DNA of 64,000 bases from JANQSP01 sp965226095 (GCA_965226095.1 OZ245336.1:1482871-1546870), one strand, 5' to 3'; positions 36,462 through 46,455 are shown, counted from the first letter of the stretch. The notes: a model not told the origin generated them from the sequence alone. Made by a program: numbers and translations.

Positions 36462-37073
36462 TTAAAAATAATATCTGCATTTTAGTTCAAAATGAGGTAT
36501 TGGAAAAAAGTCAGTCCTAACAAATCCTTCTTTTAAATTACCAAGTAACATTCTATTTAAAAATCGATAAACAGCTTTTATTTCAATGGCAACTTCAAAT
36601 GAATCGTTTATATTAAAATTTCCAAACATTCCAAGAGAACTCGTAAACATAAGATCCCAATCCGTACGGCCTTTACGATTTTCAGAGATAGACAAATCAC
36701 GACCTTTAAAAATAGACACAGAAGAAATAATGGGTGATACATTTAACCCAAAAGAAAATAAACTATCTCTCATAAATTCATATCCATATTCAAGATTTAA
36801 TTTTCCAGCCAATATAGCTTCCCCACCAGTAAGTGCAGGAGTACCAATATTTATATCTGCCAAAACATAACCAAAATAGTTGTTAAAATCTAACTCATAC
36901 TTGTATCCCAAACCTCCACTTATATAAATACCTCCTAAAAATGATACTATTCCATTTGTTGTCAGTTCAACAAAAGTATTTTTCTTATTTACACCTGCAT
37001 ACGAAACAGATATGCAGAAACAACTTAATACAATTAAGCGTTTCATAATTTGTAAAATATTTTTAAAGCTCAT
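36462..37073 (-). CDS. Outer-membrane protein paralogue 4 (small beta-barrel)
   Basis: 203 aa from ATG 37073, with AGGAG at the same position as in paralogues 2 and 3. Signal peptide KRLIVLSC..VSYA, KNTFVELTT, YFGYVLADINIG, KLNLEYGYEFMRDSLFSFGL and MFGNFNINDSFEVAIEIK. Ends LKCRYYF, with Cys replacing Gly in the terminal strand, a change unique to this copy. Extra charged residues in one loop (about 120-135, GRDLSISENRKGRTD). An outer-membrane barrel of unknown role. Confidence 0.8.
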   Translation of the reverse strand: MSFKNILQIMKRLIVLSCFCISVSYAGVNKKNTFVELTTNGIVSFLGGIYISGGLGYKYELDFNNYFGYVLADINIGTPALTGGEAILAGKLNLEYGYEFMRDSLFSFGLNVSPIISSVSIFKGRDLSISENRKGRTDWDLMFTSSLGMFGNFNINDSFEVAIEIKAVYRFLNRMLLGNLKEGFVRTDFFPIPHFELKCRYYF

Positions 37074-37107
37074 AATAATCTCCTTTTTTACAAAATTTAT
37101 AACTGTC

Positions 37108-37136
37108 ATGTTATTTATATAGCTAAAAAATGTCAA
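37108..37136 (-). promoter_or_regulatory. Sigma-70 promoter of OMP paralogue 4
   Basis: Minus strand TTGACA (37131-37136), 17-bp spacer and TAACAT (37108-37113). Confidence 0.7.
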
Positions 37137-37175
37137 AATAAATCAAATAACCAGCATAGTATGAAATAACACACC

Positions 37176-37186
37176 CAGCTGCCGGC
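37176..37186 (+). repeat. CTGCCGGCAG palindromic element
   Basis: ACACACC-CAGCTGCCGGCAGG-TAAGTAA form of the element, containing the perfect 10-bp palindrome CTGCCGGCAG, upstream of OMP paralogue 4. Confidence 0.82.
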
Positions 37187-37228
37187 AGGTAAGTAACTTC
37201 AGGTATTTGCTGTCACTCCTTTAAGGGT

Positions 37229-37417
37229 TCAATTATCCTTAGAAAAGTCTTCTGCTTCATATTTTTGAAGGATGTGGTGACAACGATTTTTTATAGATAA
37301 AAACAACTCTCCTTTAAGAGAAAAATCTGCTTTTGTAATTAAATCACATCGACTATCTGCACTCATTTTTTTTAGATGCCTCTTTACATCCTGCACACTT
37401 CTTTGAGGATTAAACAC
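37229..37417 (-). CDS. Small protein coupled to the HAD phosphatase gene
   Basis: 62 aa. The GTG start at 37417 shares one base with the TAG stop of the HAD gene (TAGTG), a typical coupled junction. Charged and helical, with SVQDVKRHLKKMSADSRCD and a C-terminal acidic helix. A short similarity to SRSVKRHLSAE in the 38118 protein may hint at a common partner. No recognised family. Confidence 0.55.
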   Translation of the reverse strand: MFNPQRSVQDVKRHLKKMSADSRCDLITKADFSLKGELFLSIKNRCHHILQKYEAEDFSKDN

Positions 37418-38142
37418 TACACTACAATACCATATCCACCATAAGTCCTTGTCAATGACAGTGCTGGTATGTCTGTCGGACCATCTCCTATATAAATAAA
37501 GTTACTAAATGGACTCCAAAATTCGCCCCGTTGCACCTTATCATTAACAGCCTGTACCTTAGATTCTTCTGTAAAAACTCCTTTGGATATCTCATATAAA
37601 GCTCTTGTTTTCATTGTTTGATCCATACAAAAAACAGGAATACTCTCTACATCATCTTTCTTTCCCGGCGGATACACACAGCTATATCGACAACCCCAGA
37701 TATTTGAAAATATTTCTTTAGGTACTAAAGATTCCACATACTCCTTTAAACCAGCTGTAATAATAAACTGATGAATTTTTATATTACTGTTTTTAAATTT
37801 GATTTCTTCTTCAATTTTTTTAATTTTTCCCAACAAACTTTCAACTCCTGAATATAATTTCACCAATTCAGTGACTTCTTCATGAGAAAAAAATTCTTTT
37901 GTTAATGGTTTCTTCCCATGAAAAGCTATTCGTGATAAAACATACATCCATGTAGGCGCATCAGATGAAAGCATTCTCTCCCAATCAACTTCAGATTTTG
38001 AACCACTCACTGTTTTAATCCACTCCCAAAATTTTTCTATTTTTTCTGTACCTAAAAAGTACTCAACAATTTCTGATGTAGAATCATCTGGAGTAAGTGT
38101 ACCGTCAAAATCCCAAACTATAGATATATTTCTGTGAGGCAT
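37417..38142 (-). CDS. HAD-superfamily phosphatase
   Basis: 241 aa. Motif I WDFDGTLTPDD carries both catalytic Asp residues near the N-terminus. Motif II is probably in IHQFIITAGLKE (Thr), and motif IV is FIYIGDGPTDIPAL near the C-terminus. The cap is helical (residues 20-100), as in phosphoserine phosphatase-like HAD enzymes. The substrate is unknown. It lies between two small genes that overlap it (25 bp with the upstream one, 1 bp with the downstream one), so the three form a unit in the accessory island. Confidence 0.85.
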   Translation of the reverse strand: MPHRNISIVWDFDGTLTPDDSTSEIVEYFLGTEKIEKFWEWIKTVSGSKSEVDWERMLSSDAPTWMYVLSRIAFHGKKPLTKEFFSHEEVTELVKLYSGVESLLGKIKKIEEEIKFKNSNIKIHQFIITAGLKEYVESLVPKEIFSNIWGCRYSCVYPPGKKDDVESIPVFCMDQTMKTRALYEISKGVFTEESKVQAVNDKVQRGEFWSPFSNFIYIGDGPTDIPALSLTRTYGGYGIVV

Positions 38143-38342
38143 GATTGATTATATGTTTCTGCGCTTAGATGCCTCTTTACAGATCTGCTTTTGGTAGCAT
38201 TGTTGTTAGAAACTAACCGCCCAGTTCGAGAATCCCTATGAACAGGCATATCAAGTATACCAAAATTGGACACATCATACCCATGAGAATTAATATGCTT
38301 TGTTGGTACTTTAGTTTTAGAAGATGATTTTTTCTTGCTCAT
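38118..38342 (-). CDS. Small basic protein with DSRTGRLVS motif
   Basis: 74 aa from ATG 38342. Begins MSKKKSSSKTKVPTK and contains PVHRDSRTGRLVSNNNA, a pattern seen in many small proteins of mobile or toxin-antitoxin regions. The C-terminus overlaps the HAD gene start by 25 bp. No strong ribosome binding site was seen. The function is unknown. Confidence 0.5.
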   Translation of the reverse strand: MSKKKSSSKTKVPTKHINSHGYDVSNFGILDMPVHRDSRTGRLVSNNNATKSRSVKRHLSAETYNQSCLTEIYL

Positions 38343-38351
38343 ATTTGACAA

Positions 38352-38621
38352 TTACTATACCTAAATATAACTGTTCAAGCAATACATTAATGCTTACAGC
38401 AATATAATAAAAAAATTATCTTATCAAGTCTCCACCTTGGTCTTAAACTCTATATTTTATTCTTACATAATGCACAACTGCTGACACAAAAATCATTTCA
38501 GGTATAGGTCACCATTTTGACATAAGATAATTTATACGAAATTCGGATCTCGTTCAGATTTCGCACAAACCAAAAATTACACAATCAAATAACACACCCA
38601 GCTGCCGGCAGGTAAGTAAAC
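38352..38621. other. Intergenic region with palindromic element
   Basis: 270 bp between the small basic protein gene and the DUF2779 gene. It contains a CAGCTGCCGGC element in the ACACACC...TAAGTAA context (38599-38609) and an isolated TACGAAATTCG motif (38535-38545). I see no gene. Confidence 0.7.
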
Positions 38622-40634
38622 CTAGATATTTACTGCTACACCTATTCCCAGTTCAGTGTTTAACATATCACGCCAGGCTTCGTAAATCATAACCATTGCA
38701 AGAGTGTCCAGTTCACAATACTTAAGTAAGGCAGACTCAAGTTCTTTTTTCTCATACTCGCTTATTTCACTAAATTGCATCCTTCCATAAGCAGTTAAAG
38801 CTGCTCCACCATTGGATAATTCATCTTCTTCTGATAACAGACTCATATTCTTATCCGACACATCCTGAAACATTTTAGGTAGCCGTTTATAGGGTTCAAC
38901 AATACTCCCTTCTTTCCATTCAATCCATTTCCAATCCTTAAAGTTCAAGCTTTTTATACCTTCTGAAGAACCATAAATAGGCTTGCTGTATTTCTCTTGC
39001 AAAAATTTTGAGGAGTTTAACACAGCAGGAAGGACTTGCTTAATAGAATTTGATCCTTTGGTATAAGGAGCATAGAAAAACCTTTTTACCAATTCGTACA
39101 TATCCACCATACACCTATCACCTTCCCATTTTTCAGAATTTGACCGGTTGGATTTTGTAATAGATTTTATAAATTCACAAAGAACCTTTCTGTCTGGAAT
39201 ATTGTTTTGGTCTTCTAACAACTGACGATAAATTTTATTTAAATAGGTATTCTCATGACTTGCATATCTAAATATAGTGCCCTTATCTTTTTCAAGCTCA
39301 CTCTTTAATTGTCTTACAAACTCATAGTTAGGAAAAACACCTTGTTTTGTATTTAAAAATTGTCCGGCATGTTCTATTGTTCCGTCTTCATAGACTACAT
39401 GGTGAGAAAACTGAAAGGCTACTCCCTCGTAAGGCTTACGGCCTTTATTAAAAGGAAAAGCAACAGAGCTTGTTTCAAAGTCAATAAAATGTAATGGGAA
39501 TATCCATTTGTCCATTTCGTTTTTCATTCCTTGAACATCCAGGAAAGGTTTTATTTCTCCTCTCTGGGCCATTTTAACCTGAAGCCATTGTCTCTCACTA
39601 GAAGACATACCTGATTTTTTATCTTCTTTAGGACACACATCTTCTTCAACCAAACTGGATAATTTGACTTTCCCATTTTGTATCAATTTATCTTTTTTTC
39701 TAAAACCACAAATGCTCAAAACATTTTCATCTTCAAAATCTTTATCAGACCAATTTAGCTGTGAAGACCAACATTCTTTAAAACCACTTTTAAAACCAGT
39801 TTGTTCTTCTTCCTTTGAACAGGTAAATTCACACTCTGCACACTTTGAACCAATATCTGAAACAATCTTCTCGTCCTTTTCGTATTTCTCAGCTAAAAAT
39901 GAAACTTCATCAAAAAAGTTTCTATTTCTTTGTTCTGCTGAATCGTTGCCGTCATAAATCAGTTGAATTTCCTTATCCACAGGAACTTGCACTAAAATTT
40001 TCTTATCTAAACATTCTTTAGGTAGAGTATTAGAGACCTTAATACCTTTTCTGTTATTTTCATCTCTAATAATTTTAAATTTCTGATTTAAACCTTCAAC
40101 AGGGCATTTTGCGTTCTTATCTACCAGCATTAAATAGGATGTAACTGAAGCTTCGGGATAAGCACTTGTCAGAACATATTTTTGAAAAGCTATATCGTAT
40201 AAGTAGGACTTCCAACTTGATTTTATTGTTGTTCCTTTTTTACTTAAAAATGGTCTTTCTTTATTCCCATCAAATGACTTGGATTTGACTTCAATAAGTT
40301 GAAACTGATTACCTTTTTTAATTAAAACATCAATTCTTATAAAAAGATTTTTAAATTTGATAGCTGGCTCATAAATAATAACTTCATCTTGCTTCAATAG
40401 CTCTAGTGTTTGAGCCTGCGCTTCCTCATAATCAAGGGTTGTAATATCATGTCCATTAGGAAAATACAGCTTTGCAAGCTCCCCTACTTGATAACCTCCG
40501 TCTGCGAGGGCAGAAAGAAAGGGATCATCTATTTTTTGATTTGGGTATTCTGACTTCCTTGTGTAATAGAGTTTTGTTGGACATTCCAGACCCAATTTAA
40601 AGCGTGATTTTGTTAAATATCTATGATTTTTCAT
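38622..40634 (-). CDS. DUF2779 domain-containing protein (nuclease-like)
   Basis: 670 aa. Begins MKNHRYLTKSRFKLGLECPTKLYY, the family hallmark. Residues about 90-260 look like a PD-(D/E)XK region (RIDVLIKKGNQFQLIEVKSK). A Cys cluster follows (CAECEFTC, then CW). From about 385 an RNase H/DEDD-like domain opens with FIDFETSSVAFPF. A Tyr- and Asp-rich C-terminus (YCELDTLAMVMIYEAW) supplies the last acidic residue of a DnaQ-like fold. The family occurs sporadically on mobile DNA. The combined nuclease folds suggest nucleic-acid processing; the role is unknown. Ends beside a palindromic repeat. Confidence 0.85.
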   Translation of the reverse strand: MKNHRYLTKSRFKLGLECPTKLYYTRKSEYPNQKIDDPFLSALADGGYQVGELAKLYFPNGHDITTLDYEEAQAQTLELLKQDEVIIYEPAIKFKNLFIRIDVLIKKGNQFQLIEVKSKSFDGNKERPFLSKKGTTIKSSWKSYLYDIAFQKYVLTSAYPEASVTSYLMLVDKNAKCPVEGLNQKFKIIRDENNRKGIKVSNTLPKECLDKKILVQVPVDKEIQLIYDGNDSAEQRNRNFFDEVSFLAEKYEKDEKIVSDIGSKCAECEFTCSKEEEQTGFKSGFKECWSSQLNWSDKDFEDENVLSICGFRKKDKLIQNGKVKLSSLVEEDVCPKEDKKSGMSSSERQWLQVKMAQRGEIKPFLDVQGMKNEMDKWIFPLHFIDFETSSVAFPFNKGRKPYEGVAFQFSHHVVYEDGTIEHAGQFLNTKQGVFPNYEFVRQLKSELEKDKGTIFRYASHENTYLNKIYRQLLEDQNNIPDRKVLCEFIKSITKSNRSNSEKWEGDRCMVDMYELVKRFFYAPYTKGSNSIKQVLPAVLNSSKFLQEKYSKPIYGSSEGIKSLNFKDWKWIEWKEGSIVEPYKRLPKMFQDVSDKNMSLLSEEDELSNGGAALTAYGRMQFSEISEYEKKELESALLKYCELDTLAMVMIYEAWRDMLNTELGIGVAVNI

Positions 40635-40708
40635 TTTAAGGTATCATATCGGATAATTTTGATAAAACTTGAATTTCAGATATTTACAGTCATTCTTGTC
40701 ACTGCCGT

Positions 40709-40790
40709 CATTCCGGCCTTGAGCCGGAATCCAGAAAACAAATTGTCATTTCTACATCCACCGTCATTCCGGCCTTGATCCGGAATCCAG
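40709..40790 (+). repeat. Two CATTCCGGCC palindromic repeats
   Basis: Units at 40709-40734 and 40765-40790 (the second has GATC in place of GAGC), with the same linker types as between paralogues 1 and 2. They lie in the 290-bp gap upstream of the DUF2779 gene, which otherwise holds only AT-rich sequence. Confidence 0.88.
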
Positions 40791-40927
40791 TCAACTTCTC
40801 AATTTATTAATAGCTATTTTAAATCTTATTTGTTCTAAAATTACCATAGTCTAGTTTAAGCAGTGTTTTTATATATTATTTAGTATAAACCCTTAAGTTG
40901 ATTTCAAAATAGCCGATAAATTCAATT

Positions 40928-41696
40928 ATGGAAGCAACTAAAGAGATTCTTCTTGCTCATCATCGGAGCAAAAAGAGAATCCTTACTTTGGGGAAGTTTT
41001 CACCCCTGAGAAATATGTCAATCAAATGTTGGATATGTTGGACAAGTTGTTTGGATAGATACCAATACTGTTTTTTTTGAGCCAACATGTGGGCACGGAA
41101 ATTTCGTTGAAGCTATTGTTGAAAGACGGATACACGCTTTCTTGAGAAAAGCAAAAAGACAAAAGATTAAAAATCCTCATTTCTATACTGTAGCAAATAC
41201 TTTAAACAATCTATGGGCTATAGATATTGATTCAAAAAATATAGAGTTTTGCCGAAATAGAGTGAGAACTCTCATTTTCAATTTCCTATTTATCTTTTGA
41301 ACATGAGAGAAATATTCTATCATCAGCAGATTTTATAAGAACTAATGAAGATTTTTTAACTCACGTTTTATGCTGTATTGAATGGCAGATACATGAAAAC
41401 GAAACACTTTCATGTTTGGAGGCAAATGTTCTTAAAGCCAAAGAGATAGTAAATAGAACGACTGTCAGCAAAAAATGGTTAAAAAAAAATAAACATCGAC
41501 CCTAAATTTTGAAATGAATTGGTGCCAGTATTTTAAAGGCTATAAAAGAGAAAACATTATTCCAGATGAATATACAAAGAATTTTAGAGTTATCAATTCA
41601 TTAGTAAATAGCAAAAAAAAGTATCATAGAAAGAAAGAAATCTTAGAGACCTTTCCCATGCCAGACTTTAATATCGAAATACCAACAGTCGCTTAA
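40928..41696 (+). pseudogene. N6-adenine DNA methyltransferase, decayed (copy 1)
   Basis: Starts with ATG 40928 (MEATKEIL). Joined across frames it reads NPYFGEVFTPEKYVNQMLD, DTNTVFFEPTCGHGNFVEA, WAIDIDSKNIEFCRNRV, then NWCQYFKGYKRENIIPDEYT. EVFTP and the FFEPTCGHGNF motif I are typical of N6-adenine methyltransferases associated with restriction. Frames change near 40980, 41055, 41290 and 41500, and there are in-frame stops, so no full-length product is made. Flanking genes are intact, which argues for true decay. Its 5' end has a second copy at 48001-48149. Confidence 0.78.
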
Positions 41697-41714
41697 AAAA
41701 ATATAGGAGATTTT

Positions 41715-43155
41715 ATGTCAGCCCAATTAAAACTTACTAATGTCAATACCCATGTTGTGGATATTTTGGGCAGTGTTAAAGGACGAGATCAGCCCGTGAT
41801 GAAAATGGATAAGGCTGTAGAATTAGTCAAATGTTTAGATGAAGAGTTCTTTATAAATGATGATTATGTATTCTTTGATCCTTTTTTAAAGCTGGAGAAA
41901 TTTTATTAGCCACAGCTCTTGTTTCAACACTTCATAAATCCCAAAAGAAACTTGTGCTTTTGGATGTAGTTTATAACGAGATATATCAGAGTGATAGATA
42001 CTTTGCTCTAGCTCCTGATGAAAGACACTACAATCTTAGTCTTAGAACCTTTTATGGAAATGAATAAATCTCATGATAAAAATTTTACTGAAAATATTAA
42101 AAATGGTGGCTATCTGTCAGAAATTGACGGACGGCTAAATAAAGAAAAATTTAACAAGGAGTTAAAAGCTATGCTGGAATATATCAAAGAAAAAACCAGA
42201 AATAAAAAAATTGTTGCTGTTGGAAACCCTCCTTACCAAGAAGAAGATGAAGGTCACGGAAAAAGTGCCAAACCTGTTTATAATATTTTTATTGAATCTC
42301 TAATTGATTCACAGGAAATTAGTAAGTTTTCTTTAGTTATCCCTGCTCGTTGGTTTTCTGGAGGTAAAGGGTTAGATAATTTTCGTAATAGAATGATAAT
42401 AAATAAAAAACTTAAAAAAATAACTTACTTTGAAAATTCTTCTTTTATTTTTCCAACTGTAGATATTAGAGGCGGAATATTGGGATAAATTTATAGGAGA
42501 AACTACTATTGATAACGGAAAAAAAACAAAGAAATGATCTTTCTAAATGGGACATTTTGTCCCCCATGTTGAAGCACATTCAATACTTAATAAAGTATTG
42601 AATAGGAGTGATACATTTGTTTCTGAAGCAGTGTGGTCAAGAAAACCTTTTGGTTTGTCCGGCGATTATTTTTTAAAAAATAAAACAGATCACTCTAAAT
42701 CAGATCAATTTGTTGAATGTTTAAGTGTAGGAAAACAAATTAATAAAATTCCTAAAGAACTAGTCCTAACAAATAAAAACAAAGTAAATGAGTATCAGAT
42801 AGCTTTTCCAAGAGCTTCTGGTGGCGGTAAAGGTAGAAGAGATCAAATTCTCCTACGGCCAAAACATTTTTTTATTTTGGGAAAAGGACAAATCTCAACA
42901 GAAACATATAGTGTAGCTCATAGTTTTAAGGATAGAAAAGAAGCTGAAAACTTTTTATTATTTTTACAAACTTTTGCGAGATTTTTATTAGGACTCAGAA
43001 AACCAACACAAGATACGAAAAGAAATACTTTTGCATGGATTCCACTAATGGATGCTAAAAAGTCTTGGACAGATGAGGAATTGTTTAAACATTTTGGTAT
43101 CAATAAAGAAGAGCAAAAATATATTATAGAACAAGTAGAGAAATGGACAGCTTAA
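41715..43155 (+). pseudogene. Eco57I-like N6-adenine methyltransferase, decayed (copy 2)
   Basis: A good ribosome binding site (GGAG) precedes ATG 41715. Pieces in order: MSAQLKLTNVNTHVVDILGS, motif I FFDPFFKAGEILLATAL, SDRYFALAPDERHYNLSLR, the catalytic VGNPPYQEEDEG (NPPY), ARWFSGGKGL, then a C-terminal target-recognition-like region (SRKPFGLSGDYFLKN; IAFPRASGGGKGRRDQILL). Frame changes occur near 41890, 42055, 42475 and 42570, so the enzyme is not made as one chain. The order of motifs and the total length (about 480 codons) match a methylase of the Eco57I class. Neighbouring GIY-YIG and helicase genes suggest one restriction-modification-like locus. Confidence 0.8.
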
Positions 43156-43204
43156 CAAGTTTTTAATATTGAAAACTTGTTATAGCTTCAAAAGGAAAAT
43201 TTTT

Positions 43205-43912
43205 GTGAAAAAAAGAATACGCCGGTCAATGATACTTACTCAAAAATTAGAAGGTATCTCAAAAAAAATATTTGAAAGATATAAAAAAAAAGTAATCCTA
43301 TATATTGGAAATAAACCAGGAGTATATGCTCTTTATGATGAAAAAGAGTTATACTATGTAGGTCGTGCCTCTGATTTGGCAAAAAGAGTTAATGATCATT
43401 TGAAGGATCGACATTCTGCACTTTGGACTCATTTTTCAGTTTATTTTACTAAAAAAGCACAATATGCAAATGATATAGAAGCTGTAATTATTTCTGTAGC
43501 ACAACCTAAAGGAAATAAAGAAACACCCAAATTGGGAAAAGAAAAAAAACTTAAAGATATTCTTAGAAAAGCTATAAAAGAGAGTCACCAAGAAGAATTA
43601 AGAGAACTAGGGTTGAGTAGAAAAAAACAAGTTGATTTAAAGAAAAAGAGAAAAAGGAAAAATAGACCTGTCTTAAAAAATTATTTTAATAAAAACAAAC
43701 CTTTAATGAAATCTTATAAAGGTAAAATCTATAAGGCTGTATTGCTGAAGTCAGGTAAAATTAAATATAATAAGAGAGAGTATGATACTCCCACTTCAGC
43801 TGCAGAAGCGATTGTAAAAATGCATTTACCAAATTCAGCTGTTAATGGTTGGTATTTTTGGTTTATTAAAGATTCTGAAAACAATTGGATTAAGTTAAAC
43901 GAACTGGATTAA
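43205..43912 (+). CDS. GIY-YIG nuclease with C-terminal RAMA-like domain
   Basis: 235 aa from GTG 43205 (AGGA upstream); the frame is open to a TTG at 43169 and an ATG is at 43229, so the start is uncertain. The GIY-YIG fold at about 35-120 shows GVYALYDEKELYYVGRA (Tyr41, Tyr51), Arg61 and Glu92 as likely catalytic residues. A Lys/Arg-rich linker follows. The C-terminus (YKGKIYKAVLLKSGKI, TPTSAAEAIV, AVNGWYFWFI) resembles the RAMA restriction/methylation-associated domain that reads modified DNA. It is the only intact gene of the locus and overlaps nothing. Probably the nuclease component of the decayed system. Confidence 0.82.
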   Translation: MKKRIRRSMILTQKLEGISKKIFERYKKKVILYIGNKPGVYALYDEKELYYVGRASDLAKRVNDHLKDRHSALWTHFSVYFTKKAQYANDIEAVIISVAQPKGNKETPKLGKEKKLKDILRKAIKESHQEELRELGLSRKKQVDLKKKRKRKNRPVLKNYFNKNKPLMKSYKGKIYKAVLLKSGKIKYNKREYDTPTSAAEAIVKMHLPNSAVNGWYFWFIKDSENNWIKLNELD

Positions 43913-43926
43913 GAAAGGTAATTAAT

Positions 43927-46390
43927 ATGTCTGAAAAATTAGAACTTTATGTTTATACTACAAACACTTGGCAAGAAAAAGGTTTGTTAAAGGTGGGACA
44001 TTGTTTGAGAGGACGACATGAAGAGCGTATCAATGAACAATTTAATGCCAGTAACCCTGATAAACCTAAAATTCTGTGGTTCGTAGAGTTGCCAGAGGGA
44101 AAAACAGATAAGCATATTCATCAACAATTAATAGATAATGGGATTAAACATAAAGAAGATGGTGCAGGAACAGAATGGTTTTATGCAAATTTAGAGGATG
44201 TAAAAACCGCTTATAATCAAATGATTTGTGGGGTTAAACGAACAGACCGTTTTCCTTTGAGAAGAGAACAGAAAGAAGCTGTAGATAAAGCTGTTAAATG
44301 GTTTAACAAAGACTATTCTTATAAGACAATAGATTCAGCTACTCATAAAAACAGGTTTTTATTAAATGCTAAAATGAGATTTGGAAAATGTTTTACTGGT
44401 ATCCATATTGCAAAAGCTATTGAGGCAAAAAAGACCATTATTGTTACCTATAAACCAAGAGTTATTGAGGAGTGGATGAATGCTGTCAATAACCATGTAG
44501 ATTTCAAAGATTGGACAGGAATCAGAGCAAAACAAGGAGAAAATAGAAATGAACTTTTTCTTAATGAAATAGGTGATTTTCCTGAACATTCAGATTCTTT
44601 AGTCTTATGTGTGTCTTTACAGGATTTGGATATTGATGATCAGGGAAATGTAAAAGGCCGGCTCAAAAAAGTTTTAGAAACAAAATGGGACTTACTTATT
44701 TTTGATGAAGTGCATTTTGGAGGAAGAACGAATAGATTTAAGAATATTTTAAAATACTTAGATCCACAATTTCGCCTTGAGCTTTCTGGAACTCCTTTTC
44801 GTCTCATTGGAACAGTAGATTTTTGCCCTGAACAGGTTTTTACCTACAGTTATCTTGATGAACAGAAAAATAAGAAACAAGAGATTCAAAGTGACCCAGA
44901 ACAAAAACAACTTTTTATTTATAGACAAATGCCAAATTTGAATCTTTCTACTATAGAAATTACAGATAAAGATATAAAACATCAAAAAGAAAAATTTATG
45001 ACAGATGACAGGGACTTTTCTTTAAATGAATTATTTAAAGCAACTAATTCAGGTTTTATTCATAATGATGCTGTAGATCACTTTTTAGAAAGTCTGTCAA
45101 AAAGAGATTATGGGGCTACTGCTTTGAGTGTTTATGGAAAATTAGGAGAACAGTTAGGTCTTTCAAACAAAAGACATAGTATTTGGTGGTTAAAGTGTTC
45201 AGTCTATTAAGCAACTTATAAAAAAGTCTAAAACATCATCCTATTTTTTCTCAATATGAAATTATCAATGCGGCTGGTGGAAAAGCTGGTGATGATTTAT
45301 CTGATGACGATTTATCTGATGAAATTTTTGCAAAAAACAAAAAAGATATAATAAACACAATTGAAAAGGTTAATACCAATGAAATTAACAAGATTGGCAC
45401 AATAACACTTACTTGTAGGAAATTTTTAACAGGTGTTACTATTAAACAATGGGATTCCATGTTGATATTAAATGATATTCAATCGGCAGAAAGTTATTTT
45501 CAAGCTATTTTTCGGATTCAATCAGCTTGGTTTGATAGAGAATATAATAAAGTGTTAAAGCCTGTGGGATATGTTTTTGATTTTGCTATTTCTCGTTGTT
45601 TACGAACTACTTATAGTTATGCAAATGCTTTGGCTGATCAGTTAGATCAACAGGACAGTTCTAAATATCAAGCTTGTAGGAATAGTAATTTAGTGAAGGT
45701 AATTGACGGTTTCTGTGACACTTTGAACATCAAACAATTTTATGAGGGAAGTTTAAAGAGTGATCCTGTAACTTCTCGGCAAATATTTGAAGCAATAGCC
45801 AGTGAAGGTTCTGTAGTTGCTTTAGCCAAAAGAATTACCAGTGATGTTTTGGTGTCCTTTCCTTCTCTATCTCTTTTGGAGAGTTATCCACACTTGTTTG
45901 AAGCATTAAAAAATGTGAAAGGTTACAGAAGTCAGCAAGCTGGTAGCCTTGAGGATTTTATTCGAATAGGAGATGAAGCTAAAAGAAAAAAGTTAGAAAA
46001 AGATAAATTAGAACCTAATGATGAAAAAACTGCAAAAGATAATGAAGATTTTGTAGAAAAAGATAAAGATAAAGATAAGAAAAATAAAAAGAAATGGTAT
46101 GCGACACAAATTAAAAGATTGGCCATTTGTATGGCTGATTTTATTTATATGACTTATAAAAGAGAATATAAAATTGATGAAGTTATCGAAACAAAGTATC
46201 CAAAATTTTTTAAAACTGTTACAGGTATCAGTAAAGATGATTTTTGTGAACTTTGTGAAAAAGGGTTTATACATAAGAGTCACTCAATCGTATTGTTAGA
46301 GAGTTTGCCTTCCGAGAAGAAAGCTCTGTAAAACCAGAAGAATATATTTTTGAGCATATACAACAAATTACGGATAAAAAATCCGCTTAA
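43927..46390 (+). pseudogene. T5orf172 (GIY-YIG-like) - superfamily 2 helicase, frameshifted
   Basis: The first 427 codons (to 45210) encode a T5orf172 domain (YVYTTNTWQEKGLLKVGHC, GAGTEWFYA) and a helicase: motif I NAKMRFGKCFTG (GKC instead of GKT), motif II LIFDEVHFGG, motif III ELSGTPFR. After frame changes near 45197 and 45232 the helicase C-terminal domain continues (INAAGGKAGDD, CRKFLTGVTIKQWDSML, YFQAIFRIQSAW), and a last change near 46283 leads to a stop at 46390. Without these shifts the protein would be about 815 aa. It lies 14 bp after the GIY-YIG gene. This architecture is known from restriction-type helicases. Confidence 0.82.
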
Positions 46391-46421
46391 AATCTTAAAA
46401 TTATTTAGTTTTTTTAAATGA

Positions 46422-46455
46422 CTGGATTCTTGCTTTCGCAGAGGTAGGAATCCAG
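46422..46455 (-). repeat. Degenerate palindromic repeat
   Basis: Unit of the CTGGATTC...GGAATCCAG family with a diverged centre (TTTCGCAGAGG), between the helicase pseudogene and the HNH gene. Confidence 0.7.

Noticed and set aside
41071..41078. Eight-T tract as a phase-variation switch of the methylase
   Set aside because: The stop that breaks the frame lies before the tract, and several other frame changes are present, so switching this tract would not restore the gene.
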